Source: WTFY01 sp965205685 (GTDB taxonomy: Bacteria; Pseudomonadota; Gammaproteobacteria; UBA4575). From it: a DNA stretch of 64,000 nucleotides. Both the position numbers and the translations under genes were made by a program. Positions 54,015 through 63,455 of this stretch are shown one piece after another. The notes below the pieces were generated by a model. That model saw only the letters and a list, made by a program, of their open reading frames with translations. It made no database searches and had not been told where the DNA came from. Position 1 is the first letter of the stretch, and every line of letters begins with the position of its first letter. The stretch spans positions 248,001 to 312,000 of the forward strand of contig OZ242174.1 of the NCBI GenBank assembly GCA_965205685.1. The letters run 5' to 3'.

Positions 54015-56402
54015 TCAGGCGATGACCGCCACGGGGTTGAGGTCAGCCTCGGCCAGCGGTGCCGTGCGCCTGCCCACCTGCACCGGCACCTCGTACAGGC
54101 GCCCCGGGGCAAAGCGCTCCCAGAAGTGGCGCATGCCCGGCACGATGACCCGTGCCACCGGCATGCCGATATCGGGCCGGGTCTGCTCGAGCACCAGCAT
54201 CTCCAGGCCCTTGTCGGCCACCAGGGTACAGCAGCGCTCGACGTCCTCCTTGATGTCGGCAGTCTCGGGCAGCGGGTAGTCCGTCCGTCCCCGCGCGGGT
54301 ACCCCGGGGTCCGGAGCCAGGTAGGGATGATCCTCGAGCCTCGCGTTCTGCCACCAGGCGAGGCACATCGGGTCATCGACCCCGTATCCGGTGTGCCCGG
54401 CCTGCGGGCGCGGAACCCAGGTCAGGCACTGGTTCATCTCGCACACTGCCCGCAAGGCGGCGATGCGCGCATCGGTGTGTGCTCCGGCCCCGTACAGGAT
54501 GTCTTCGGACTGCGCATCGGTCCTGCGCGACAGGGCCACGAAGGCCGGGATGGGAAAATCGGCGCTGACGTCGAGCAGCCACATGTCGCGCTCGAGCGTT
54601 CGGTAGTAGTCCGGTGCACCGGCCAGGTAGTCGTCGTTGAAACTCTCAAGCTCGACGCGCGGACAGCGCAGGCGGTTGTACCACCAGATAGAGAAGGCAT
54701 CGCGCTCCACCAGCTCGAGAAAGCCCTGCAGGATGGCCTCCTCCAGCGTGTTGCCGGCCGCGCACCCGTTCGAGTCCGCCCAAAGATCCCGCGGGCCGCG
54801 CTGCTCGGGGGTCATGCCGTAGAGTATCGAGGTCGGCAGGTAGCAGTGGCGCGCGCGGGTGAGCGAGTACACCGGCGACCAGTCGACCTCGGCTTCCACA
54901 TTAAAGCGCGGGGGAATGATGTTGTAGGGGTGCGCGCGGGCATTAATATCATCGGCGTGCTCGAGCTGGTGGTCGCTGAACAGCTGCACCTCGTTCGGAT
55001 GGATGGCCTGCCCGTCTTCGCCCTGGCCTTCGAACTCCGAATAGCGCTTGCGGGTGCGGATCTCATCGCCGTGGAAGGCGCCCGAATAGCGCTCGATGGC
55101 CTCGCAAAGCGCGCTCGCCTGCGACTGCTCGGGCGTGCTTCCCTTGCCCGCGCTCTTGCTTCGAAGGCTGCGCCGCAGCGAACTCAGGCTCTTGATGCGA
55201 AGCGCCAGGTTGGAGCCTGCCCAGTGCACGTGCAGCCAGGAGTCGCTGACCTCCGTGGTGCGTTCCAGCCAGCTGACCACGCCGCTGACCGGGCTGATCA
55301 GGTGGCGGTAGCGGGCCAGGGTCTGCTCCGGATGGACCGCGCGAAGCCCGCCGCTGTTTTGCACATCCTTCGGGCTGGGCTTGAGCTGCACTGCCCGTGG
55401 CGGGCGATCCGCCCGGTAGTGCGTTTCCTCGCCACACACGGGACACTGCGGGCGCCTGCACACGGGATGGCTCTGCGTTTTCAGAGGACCAAGTTCGAGC
55501 GTGATGGCATTCGAGTGGATCGGGGCACGCTCGGTGAAGACCAGCCACTTGGCGATCTCGGCCGCGATCAGTGCGTGCACGGCGCCCAGCAGCCCGGGCT
55601 CGGCGGCGAAGGCACGAAAAGCGCCTGCCTCGCCCTCGCGGTTGCGCACGAAGGTGTGGACCTCTTGGTGGTTTTGCAGGCGGTAGGCGAGACAGTTCCA
55701 GCACGGCCCGCCCGTGCCCGGTCGAAACACCGGACCGATGAGCGGGCTGGTCCCCTTGGGACGGGCCAGCATCCAGGGGCGGCCCGAGGCCAGGTGCCCG
55801 CGGTTGAGGCCGGCGTGCTGCGCATCGAGATAGTCCTCGCAGACCACCACGTCAAGTGCCTCACCCTGTGGGCTCACGGCCACCCCGAGCGACTCCAGCG
55901 CACCCGTGAGGGCACATTCCTCGTCCCCGGCCACGCTCACACCCGTGCTCTCCAGGCGCTCCTCGACGAACCGCGGGGAGGCCCCGAGCGAGGACCACCA
56001 GGCTGCGCGCTCGCGCGCCATGCGGTATTCACCTGAAACGATGTAGCCTCGCGAGGTGAGGGATTTGAGCCAGGCGTTGGGGTCTTGGCCAACCCACTGT
56101 GCCCCCAGGGTAGCGGTGATCTCGTCGTGGCTGTTCGTGCCATCCAGCAGCGCCAGCAGCGGTCCGTAGAATGGACCGTGCAGCAGCGTGTTGAAGGATT
56201 CGGAGACGAGCAGCACGCGCTCCTCATCGAGGATCCGGTACTCGAGATGCGGGGCCAGCACGGGCATTTCGATAACGCCGGTATCGGCCGCACTCACCTT
56301 GTGCAACAGGCCTTGCGGGGCAGTCGCATTCGGCCCTGTGCCCGCCGCGTGCGGGCTGTGTGGTCCTGGCATACCCGAATCCGCAACCATGCTCCGTAGC
56401 AT
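54015..56402 (-). CDS. bifunctional ocin-ThiF/YcaO azoline-forming cyclodehydratase
   Basis: 795 residues from ATG 56402 (GTG 56414 or ATGs at 56390 and 56372 possible). The first 350 residues are the leader-binding, E1-like partner with four zinc Cys (CWNC and CRRPQCPVC). The rest is YcaO, with ATP-binding motifs SQASALCEAIERYSG and EEAILQGFLELVERDAFSIWW. Such fusions convert Cys or Ser/Thr into azolines using ATP. The target is inferred to be the Cys-Cys-Cys of the precursor. The C-terminus NPVAVIA lacks the usual PxPxP tail. No azoline dehydrogenase gene is seen nearby. Confidence 0.92.
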   Translation of the reverse strand: MLRSMVADSGMPGPHSPHAAGTGPNATAPQGLLHKVSAADTGVIEMPVLAPHLEYRILDEERVLLVSESFNTLLHGPFYGPLLALLDGTNSHDEITATLGAQWVGQDPNAWLKSLTSRGYIVSGEYRMARERAAWWSSLGASPRFVEERLESTGVSVAGDEECALTGALESLGVAVSPQGEALDVVVCEDYLDAQHAGLNRGHLASGRPWMLARPKGTSPLIGPVFRPGTGGPCWNCLAYRLQNHQEVHTFVRNREGEAGAFRAFAAEPGLLGAVHALIAAEIAKWLVFTERAPIHSNAITLELGPLKTQSHPVCRRPQCPVCGEETHYRADRPPRAVQLKPSPKDVQNSGGLRAVHPEQTLARYRHLISPVSGVVSWLERTTEVSDSWLHVHWAGSNLALRIKSLSSLRRSLRSKSAGKGSTPEQSQASALCEAIERYSGAFHGDEIRTRKRYSEFEGQGEDGQAIHPNEVQLFSDHQLEHADDINARAHPYNIIPPRFNVEAEVDWSPVYSLTRARHCYLPTSILYGMTPEQRGPRDLWADSNGCAAGNTLEEAILQGFLELVERDAFSIWWYNRLRCPRVELESFNDDYLAGAPDYYRTLERDMWLLDVSADFPIPAFVALSRRTDAQSEDILYGAGAHTDARIAALRAVCEMNQCLTWVPRPQAGHTGYGVDDPMCLAWWQNARLEDHPYLAPDPGVPARGRTDYPLPETADIKEDVERCCTLVADKGLEMLVLEQTRPDIGMPVARVIVPGMRHFWERFAPGRLYEVPVQVGRRTAPLAEADLNPVAVIA

Positions 56403-56524
56403 AAAGGGGATCACAGGCGCTGACCAGCGTGAAATGCGCCAGTCCGGCGCCTTGACATGCCAATCCCGATGCGGACAATGAATTTCAATGATGAATACAT
56501 TCCAGCGCTTGGCTGGAGGTTGTT
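56403..56524. promoter_or_regulatory. divergent promoter region, YcaO and hydroxylase operons
   Basis: About 120 bases between divergent genes must hold both promoters. GGAGG at 56514-56518 is the ribosome site of the hydroxylase fusion. No clear -35/-10 pair was found. Confidence 0.4.
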
Positions 56525-58993
56525 ATGGCGATAGGTAATGTAGAGCCGGGTGGTGTGGGTGCCGGTGCCGGCCCTCGAGGCGGCATCATCGAGCCGACGA
56601 TCTGGGCGGCCCTTCCGTATTTCATCTCGCTGATGGTCTTCCCCTTGATGCTGCTGGCCGCCACCTTCGGGGGCTGGTGGCTGCTTGGTCCGGCCTTCTA
56701 TTTCATGCTGGCGGGCTGGTTCGACAAGCTGTTCGGCACGGAAACGCGCAACATGGACCCGGAGGCCACCCTGGAGAGCCAGCTGGTCCTGTACAAGCTG
56801 GCAATCTGGGCCTGGGCACTTCTGTGGCTGGTGACGTTCGTCTATGCGCTCTGGCAGATCCTGGTTGTGGGCCAGCTGGCGCTGTGGGAGAGCCTGCTGC
56901 TGGCCGTCCTGCTGGCCCTGGTGGGACAGGCGGTGTTCATCGCCGGACATGAGCTGATCCATCAACGTGCCCTGTGGGAGCGTCGCCTGGGCGAGCTTTT
57001 GCTGGCGTCCGTGTCGTACCCGATCTACGCCACCGAACACATCTACGTGCACCATGCCCTGGTGTGCACGCCGGCCGATCACGGCACGGCGATCAAGGGT
57101 CAGAGCTTCTGGCAGTACCTGCCGAAGGATCTTGCCGCAAGCCTGCGCGAGTCCTGGCGTTTTGAGTGCAGCCGGCTGTCGAGGCGGCACCTGCCGGTGT
57201 GGCATTACAGCAACCCGTTCTGGCGCTATGGCCTGACGATGGCCGGATGGTATCTGCTGGTCTACTGGATGGGCGGGATCTGGGCGGTGCTGGTGTTTGC
57301 GCTGTTTTGCTCGGGCATCATCCTGTCCATGAAAATCATCAACTACGTGCAGCACTACGGGTTGCAGCGCATCCGCTTGCCCAATGGCCGCTTCGAGCGT
57401 GTCGCGCCCCGCCATTCCTGGAGTGCGGCCAGCAAGTTCACCAACTGGATCTACTACAACATGCAGCGCCATGCCGACCATCACATCGAGGCCACCCGCT
57501 ACTATCCGCTGCTGCAGCATCACGGCGAGGAGGAATCCCCGCAGCTGCCCAGGAACTATTCCGAGATGGCCGGGCTCGCCGTGGCCCCCAAACGCTGGTT
57601 CGAGGTCATGGATCCGATGGTGGACCGCTGGCGCGCGCGCTTCTATCCGCATATCAGTGACTGGAGCGCCTACGACAGTGCGGCCTTCGTAGCCCGCCCG
57701 GAATCGATCGAGCGCATCCAGGAAATCCTCGGAGCCTCGCCGCGCCTGACCGAGTGGATCAACGCCGCCCCGGAACTGCTGGACTGCCTCGAGGAGCGCG
57801 AGTTCACCGACCTGGACTTGCCCGACGGCTTCGGCCCGGACACGGGCTTTGAGACGATCGCGCGCAAGGGGCTTGCGCGGTTGTACTGGACGCATGAATT
57901 CGGCGTGGTAGAGATGACCGAGCAGCTGTCCGAGCTGCCGGCACAGGGCGAGCGCGAGAAAGTCGAGACCGTGCGCAACTGGCTCAACGACAAGGTCTTC
58001 CAGGTGAGCGTGCACGTGATGCGCGGCAACCTCTCGCCGGTGGAGGCAGGACCCGTGTTCACGAACCTTGCACAGGCCTCGATCTCCGTGCTGCTGGCCG
58101 CCGTCGAGGACGAGTACCGCTCCACTTCGAGGCGTGCACGACGTTCCCGCGGCGCACTGGCCGCAGTCCTGCTCGGCGATGCGGCGAGCGGCGAAGCCGT
58201 TCCCGGTTGCGAACTCGAGGTTGCGTTCGTGTACCAGGGCACTCCGCCCGAGTACTACCGGGCCCTGGGGACACGCCTTTACAATGCACTGCGCGCGTTC
58301 TCCCATGAGAACCTGCTGTTCATCGAGGTCCCGCGCACCCGGGAAGCCCCGCGGGTACGCTCCCTGGAGGAATTTTCCGAGCACTACAGGACTGAGGGCA
58401 CGGCCAGCGAGCTGCACGCGCTGATGCAGGCGCGTTGCGTGTTTGCACCGGTCGACTCCAGCCTGGACGTTCAGTTCGACAAGGTACGCTGCGAGGTGCT
58501 GACGCACGGGGCTGCTCGTCTTGAACTGCTGGACAAGCTCTCGGAGGCGTGTGGCGATGCCCCCCAGCCGGGGCTTGCCTCCATCGAGGACATGCACGGC
58601 GGCCAGGATGAACTCGAACGTGCGGCGCGCTGGGTGCAGTTGACCCATGCCGAGGATGCCCTGACCCTGCTGGTACCCGATACCGCCTCCGTGTTCGAAA
58701 CGGCCGGCGGCTGCGGGCTGATGGATGAACAAGCGGCCACGCGCCTGGCCGAGGCCACCCGCCTGTGGAGAAATATCCAAGGCGCCCTGCAGATGGTGGT
58801 GGGCTATCCCCTGGACGGGGAGGCGCTGGACCCCAAGGTCAAGGCGGCCATTGCGCGTGCCTGCGCACAGGATGATTTTGATGAACTGGCCGAGCTCATT
58901 CGCGAGACCGCATCGCGCGCCGGCCTCGATCTTGGTGCCCTGGAGGGTTTGCGGGAGAGTGATTCGGACCCCTTGCAGGATGCGCCCGGATAG
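56525..58993 (+). CDS. AlkB-type membrane hydroxylase fused to degenerate GlnE-like nucleotidyltransferase
   Basis: 822 residues. Residues 1-390: alkane-monooxygenase-like membrane di-iron enzyme with about six helices. His motifs are HELIHQ (142-147), EHIYVHH (171-177) and QRHADHH (314-320), plus the family block NYVQHYGL (273-280). Residues about 430-800 follow glutamine-synthetase adenylyltransferase (GlnE): a nucleotidyltransferase core, EEFSEHYRTEGTASELHALMQAR and an all-helical tail. GlnE's SDLD metal motif is CELE here, so catalysis may be lost. The hydroxylase might oxidise the RiPP, a lipid or an alkyl group; the fused half may bind a partner. Confidence 0.75.
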   Translation: MAIGNVEPGGVGAGAGPRGGIIEPTIWAALPYFISLMVFPLMLLAATFGGWWLLGPAFYFMLAGWFDKLFGTETRNMDPEATLESQLVLYKLAIWAWALLWLVTFVYALWQILVVGQLALWESLLLAVLLALVGQAVFIAGHELIHQRALWERRLGELLLASVSYPIYATEHIYVHHALVCTPADHGTAIKGQSFWQYLPKDLAASLRESWRFECSRLSRRHLPVWHYSNPFWRYGLTMAGWYLLVYWMGGIWAVLVFALFCSGIILSMKIINYVQHYGLQRIRLPNGRFERVAPRHSWSAASKFTNWIYYNMQRHADHHIEATRYYPLLQHHGEEESPQLPRNYSEMAGLAVAPKRWFEVMDPMVDRWRARFYPHISDWSAYDSAAFVARPESIERIQEILGASPRLTEWINAAPELLDCLEEREFTDLDLPDGFGPDTGFETIARKGLARLYWTHEFGVVEMTEQLSELPAQGEREKVETVRNWLNDKVFQVSVHVMRGNLSPVEAGPVFTNLAQASISVLLAAVEDEYRSTSRRARRSRGALAAVLLGDAASGEAVPGCELEVAFVYQGTPPEYYRALGTRLYNALRAFSHENLLFIEVPRTREAPRVRSLEEFSEHYRTEGTASELHALMQARCVFAPVDSSLDVQFDKVRCEVLTHGAARLELLDKLSEACGDAPQPGLASIEDMHGGQDELERAARWVQLTHAEDALTLLVPDTASVFETAGGCGLMDEQAATRLAEATRLWRNIQGALQMVVGYPLDGEALDPKVKAAIARACAQDDFDELAELIRETASRAGLDLGALEGLRESDSDPLQDAPG

Positions 58994-59119
58994 CACGCCT
59001 CATACGAGTTGAATAGCAAGCGCGAGCGCGCCTGATTTACAATTCCCCTCCACGGTGACCGCAGCCTTGCGGGGGATTACCGAGAGAACCCCCGGACCGG
59101 AACCCGTTTGAGAACATAC
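58994..59119. other. intergenic region before the subtilisin-like gene
   Basis: 126 bases, GC-rich with small complementary runs but no clear terminator or ribosome site. Confidence 0.35.
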
Positions 59120-61615
59120 ATGATGACGCACCCTGTCTTTTGCCAGCCTCGCGTGCCGGGTTCATCCGGCGGTCTTGCGGGCAAGGGAACCCTGCGCCTG
59201 GCCGGTCTTGTGCTGGTCATGGCCCTCGGTGCCTGCGGGGGTGGCGGAGGAGGAGGCTCCAGTTCGGATACCCAGCCGCCTGCAACGCCCCCTCAGGGGG
59301 GCTCCGACCCGGTAGAAACCCCGGAGCAGCAAACCCCGGTCGAGATGGCCGCCCCGGCACCGACCCTGACACCACCATCGCTACCGTCATTACCCCCGGA
59401 CCCCTCCACGCTGTGTATCCAGACGGTCAACAAGGGCTGCCTTGGGCTTGCGGAATTCGACAATGAGGTGAGTGGCCGGATGACGGTCTACGAGAACCAG
59501 CGCAACTTCAACAACCAGTGGGGCCTGTCCAGCATCCGTGCGCAACGCGCCTATGCCCACATGGAGTTGCTCACCGGGCTTCCCATTGACCCGGGCGAGG
59601 GGGTGACGATCGGCTTCGTGGACTCCGGCATCGATCTATCCCACCAGCTGTTTGCCGGTTCGACCATCAACGAGGTCTTCCTGGGCGGGGCCAGCAACGA
59701 AACCGGTACCCGGTTCTCCCATGGCACCGCGGTGGCCAGCGTGGCGGCGGCTCCGCGAATCGTCACGACCGTCAATGCCAGTCACGGTGTCGCCTGGGGT
59801 GCAAACATCGCCATGTTCGCCATTCCGACGGGCCGGGGCCCGGCGGGCTACAACCCGATTACACTGGCCGGCCTGCAGTCCCGCGACAGCTTCTGGACGA
59901 CCGTCATCAACGGTGCCCTGAACTGGCGAAGCGGAACGAGGAGGGTGGATTTCCTGAATCTCAGCGTGGGTTCGGAGGGCATCATCAACAGTTACAGCGA
60001 GCGCGAGCTGCGCGCTAATTTCAGCAATGCCATCGCCGCGATGGCCCAGCGCGGCGCAAGCGAGAAGACCGTGCTGGTATGGGCAGCCGGCAACGGCCAC
60101 GGGGATTCGTGTCAGGCTGGAGAAGACTACTGCCGGAACCTGGCGATCAATGCGGCCTCGGTCGAGGTGCTGCCTGGCCTGATGGCCCGCATCCCGGAGC
60201 TTCGCGGACATACGGTCGCCGTGACGGCCATCGGTGAGGACGGCCTGATTACCGATTTCTCCAACCGTTGCGGTATCGCCGCGAACTGGTGCCTGGCTGC
60301 CCCGGGCGAGGATGTCCTGGCGGCCTATTTCGGGCCGCACGAGGGCCAGGACGGATTCCGGGGCATCGCGACCGTCGATGGCACCTCGTTTGCCGCCCCC
60401 ATGGTCTCCGGTGGGCTGGCGGTGATGAAGCAGTTGTTCAGAAACCAGCTCTCCAACACGGCCTTGCTGTCCAGGCTGCTCGACACTGCCAATGACCGCG
60501 GGATCTATGCCAACCGCTTGATATACGGTCACGGCCTGATGGACCTCGGCGCTGCTACCTCGCCCGTCGGGCTGCTCGAGGTTCCCCGGCAAACTAGCAT
60601 CGGCACTCCGGGCGTATTGCTGCAGACCACGCAGCTGCAGACTGGACCGGCCTTCGGTGACGGCCTCGTGCAATCACTGCGCGGGCACGAGATGGCTGCC
60701 TTCGATGCCCTCGGTGCGCCCTTCTGGTTTGATCTCGGCAGTTTCGCTACATCAGCCTCTGAACCCTCGGTGAACGTGCAGCTGCGGGACTTCCTGTCCG
60801 CCGCCCCCGACAGCCGCACCCCGCTGGGCGAGGACTTCGATTTCAGCTACGTGCAGGAACTGGTCTCGCCCGGGCTTTCTGCCTCACGCTGGAGGCTTGG
60901 CTTGCTGGAGATGCCGGGGGTAGGCCAGGCCGGTCATTTCGCACGTGCCGAGCCGGCCGTGGCACTGAGCGTGTCGGACCCGTCCGGTTTCTCAGCGAGT
61001 GCGTTCACGAGCGAAGGCACGACGGATGAAGCTCCGGCCACCGGTGCGCTGGTGTCCTGGCAGGCTGCGGGCACTGTAGCCCTGCATGCCGGGTGGCTAG
61101 GTGAGTCTGATTCCCTGCTTGGTGCCCGTGCGGAAGGTGCATTTGGCGAGCTGGGCGCGGATGCCGTCTTTTTCGGGCTGTCGATAGATTCGGAGCTTGC
61201 CGGCTGGGCCCTTGGGGCGAGTGCCGAGATCGGCCGGGTACGTCCCGCGTCCACGCGGGGCCTGATCACCGGGGTCTCCTCGCTTGCAACCAGCACGTTC
61301 GCGGTTCGCGCCACCCGGGAAGTCGGTGAGGCCGGCACGTTTCGCTTGTCGGTGTCACAGCCGCTTCGCATCGAGGGGGGCCACGCCTCCCTCAAAGTCC
61401 CCGTTGGGCGCACCCCTGCGGGCATCGTCCTGCAACGTTCCATGACTGCCCGCCTGGCGCCGAGCGGTCGCCAGGTGGATGTGGCCGCGCACTGGCGCCA
61501 GCCCCTGGTCCTGGGCGAATGGCGCCTTGGCGCGACCTGGTCGCATGAGCCCGAGCACCGTGAAGAAGCGGAAGCCGAATTCACCTTGCTGAGCGGCTGG
61601 CTGTACAGCTTCTGA
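59120..61615 (+). CDS. S8 subtilisin-like lipoprotein with autotransporter barrel
   Basis: 831 residues. Lipobox MALGAC (Cys39) is followed by seven Gly and SSS and a Pro/Thr-rich linker. The catalytic triad is Asp168 (FVDSGID), His201 (SHGTAVAS) and Ser423 (GTSFAAPMVSG). From about 560 onward an autotransporter-type barrel ends LLSGWLYSF. A lipid anchor plus a self-exporting barrel is unusual. Start is uncertain: TTG 59108, ATG 59120 or 59123, or GTG 59153, which would give a more normal signal peptide. Confidence 0.85.
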   Translation: MMTHPVFCQPRVPGSSGGLAGKGTLRLAGLVLVMALGACGGGGGGGSSSDTQPPATPPQGGSDPVETPEQQTPVEMAAPAPTLTPPSLPSLPPDPSTLCIQTVNKGCLGLAEFDNEVSGRMTVYENQRNFNNQWGLSSIRAQRAYAHMELLTGLPIDPGEGVTIGFVDSGIDLSHQLFAGSTINEVFLGGASNETGTRFSHGTAVASVAAAPRIVTTVNASHGVAWGANIAMFAIPTGRGPAGYNPITLAGLQSRDSFWTTVINGALNWRSGTRRVDFLNLSVGSEGIINSYSERELRANFSNAIAAMAQRGASEKTVLVWAAGNGHGDSCQAGEDYCRNLAINAASVEVLPGLMARIPELRGHTVAVTAIGEDGLITDFSNRCGIAANWCLAAPGEDVLAAYFGPHEGQDGFRGIATVDGTSFAAPMVSGGLAVMKQLFRNQLSNTALLSRLLDTANDRGIYANRLIYGHGLMDLGAATSPVGLLEVPRQTSIGTPGVLLQTTQLQTGPAFGDGLVQSLRGHEMAAFDALGAPFWFDLGSFATSASEPSVNVQLRDFLSAAPDSRTPLGEDFDFSYVQELVSPGLSASRWRLGLLEMPGVGQAGHFARAEPAVALSVSDPSGFSASAFTSEGTTDEAPATGALVSWQAAGTVALHAGWLGESDSLLGARAEGAFGELGADAVFFGLSIDSELAGWALGASAEIGRVRPASTRGLITGVSSLATSTFAVRATREVGEAGTFRLSVSQPLRIEGGHASLKVPVGRTPAGIVLQRSMTARLAPSGRQVDVAAHWRQPLVLGEWRLGATWSHEPEHREEAEAEFTLLSGWLYSF

Positions 61616-61887
61616 GCCCTCGTGCCGGATTGCGGGCGTACCGGTTGACCGGAAGCCGCCTGCCGTACCCGGGCGGTCTGGTGATCTGGGGTAATCTGGT
61701 CTGGGGTTCGGACGGACGTCCGGATCAGGGATGCAGGGGGTTCGGGTCTTGGCCGGACTGCGGCCCAATGTTCACGGCATCAAGTGCCGACCTTCGTTCA
61801 CGTTTGATCCGGAGACGATGCGATGGGCAATGCAGTGTATGGGATCTGCTCTGGCAGACCTGCCCGGCCCGCTTCACTCGGCGTCGA
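61616..61887. other. intergenic region
   Basis: 272 bases between convergent genes; nothing recognised beyond a short GGACGTCC-type palindrome near 61712. Confidence 0.35.
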
Positions 61888-62175
61888 TCAGCTTCCGTCT
61901 TGCATCACTTGCGCCAGGGCATTCTCCGCGCTGTCGAACATTTCCTGCAGGATTGACTTGCGTTCCAGCTTGAGCGACTCGACCTGCGCCCACAGCGCCT
62001 CTTTGATCTTCGCGGTCGCCTGTTCACGTTGCTCGACCGAGAGGGTGCAGTCGTTCTTGAATTCGTGCTTTTCGATCACGAAGTCTGCAATCCCGAGGAT
62101 ATTGTCCGTGACAATACTGAAATCGACGGAACTCTTGACGTTCTCCAGTATTTCCTGGTCATCATTTTCAGACAT
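61888..62175 (-). CDS. small hypothetical protein
   Basis: 95 residues, acidic, mostly helical (TLSVEQREQATAKIKEALWAQVESL, ILQEMFDSAENALAQVM), likely a soluble coiled-coil. AAGGAGA six or so bases before the ATG at 62175 makes it a credible gene and excludes the earlier in-frame ATG. No family recognised. Confidence 0.7.
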   Translation of the reverse strand: MSENDDQEILENVKSSVDFSIVTDNILGIADFVIEKHEFKNDCTLSVEQREQATAKIKEALWAQVESLKLERKSILQEMFDSAENALAQVMQDGS

Positions 62176-62275
62176 GGGGTTCTCCTTAATAAGGAACAAG
62201 TATATACAAAGCACCCGGGCATGAGAAGAAATACAAGACGTTATGGGCTAGGGTGGAGTGCCCCCTGCACAGGAT

Positions 62276-63406
62276 TCATGAAGTGCCGGGTTCGCGGCTG
62301 CTGGCCAGGACTTGGGGCGCCTCCACAGATCCCAGTTCGATCATCTGCGAGAACATGTCGGTGATGGCCTGCTCGGTGGCACGGTATTGCATGCCCAGGG
62401 ATTGCCTGGACTTGGAATTGTCGGCGCGCCAGGGATGTCTCATGTTCTTGCGAACAACCGGGCGGGTGAAGGCCTTGTCGGCCCGCGGCCCCACCAGCCA
62501 GAGGAGCCATTTCGGCAGCACCCGGTGGGGAAACGGCCGATGATCCTTGAACAGGGCATGCAACAGTGCGGACACGTCGATGAGGCGTTTCACATCGGAG
62601 AAGATGATGTGGCGCCCTTGCGCCCCGGGCAGGAAGCCTGCACGCAGGTGGGCTTCGGCCACGTCACGCACATCCACCATGCCGGTCTCGTAGGGGGGCA
62701 CGCCCGCTTTCAGGGTGCCGTCTGCGAACTTCTTGATCAGTGAGAAGGAGTAGGCCTCGGGAATGTAGTCGGTGACACAGGGCCCGAGGACCAGCCCCGG
62801 GTTGACAGTCACCAGGCGCCAGCGATCCTGGGCTTCGGCAATTTCCCAGGCGATGCGTTCCGCCTGCGTCTTCGAGTAGGGATAGGGCTGGTGCTTGGGT
62901 GTGGATGTCGTGTTCCAGGCCTCCTCATTGAGGACCTTGCCCGGCAGCTTCGCGATATCCGCGTTGTCGCCGTAGGTTGCGACCACGGAACTGGTCAGCA
63001 CCACCCGGCGCACGCTGCCCGTGACGTTGACGCTGTCCAGCACGCTGCGGGTGCCGAGCACGGCGGGATCGATCAGCTCGCGCTGCGGGTCGCGAACGGC
63101 AAGCTCAAATGGTGAGGCGGTATGAAAGACCACGCTGCAGCCCTTCATGGCCCGGGTGTAGCTGCCGCGTTCAAGCAGGTCGGCCTGGAAGAACTGGATG
63201 GAGCCCGGCAGTTCACGGCGCATGCGCACGATGTGTGTCATCTGGTTGGCGATGCCCGGGTTGCGCACCGCCGCATGCACGCTGAAGCCCTCCTCCAGCA
63301 GCCGCCGGGTCAGCCAGCCCGCGACGTAGCCGGTGGCCCCGGTTACCAGTACCGGCGCCGAGGTATCGTACTCCAGAGCAAGCGGGGATTCCTGAGGCTT
63401 CTGCAT
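62276..63406 (-). CDS. NAD(P)-dependent extended SDR (dihydroflavonol-reductase-like)
   Basis: 376 residues. Rossmann motif VTGATGYVAGWLTRRLLEEG at about 20-40, and the catalytic Tyr-Lys in YPYSKTQAE, with Ser-Ser-Val (LTSSVVATYG) before it. VNPGLVLGP is typical of dihydroflavonol/cinnamoyl-alcohol reductase-like enzymes that reduce carbonyls or epimerise sugars. Substrate unknown. Confidence 0.85.
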   Translation of the reverse strand: MQKPQESPLALEYDTSAPVLVTGATGYVAGWLTRRLLEEGFSVHAAVRNPGIANQMTHIVRMRRELPGSIQFFQADLLERGSYTRAMKGCSVVFHTASPFELAVRDPQRELIDPAVLGTRSVLDSVNVTGSVRRVVLTSSVVATYGDNADIAKLPGKVLNEEAWNTTSTPKHQPYPYSKTQAERIAWEIAEAQDRWRLVTVNPGLVLGPCVTDYIPEAYSFSLIKKFADGTLKAGVPPYETGMVDVRDVAEAHLRAGFLPGAQGRHIIFSDVKRLIDVSALLHALFKDHRPFPHRVLPKWLLWLVGPRADKAFTRPVVRKNMRHPWRADNSKSRQSLGMQYRATEQAITDMFSQMIELGSVEAPQVLASSREPGTS

Positions 63407-63455
63407 TGAGGCAGAATAGGCCAGGACAGGCGCTTATGGAAGCCCTGGCGTGCCC

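Noticed and set aside
51955..56036. Very long plus-strand frames opposite the MMPL and YcaO genes
   Set aside because: Low-complexity Arg/Gly/His-rich shadow translations; the minus strand carries all family motifs.
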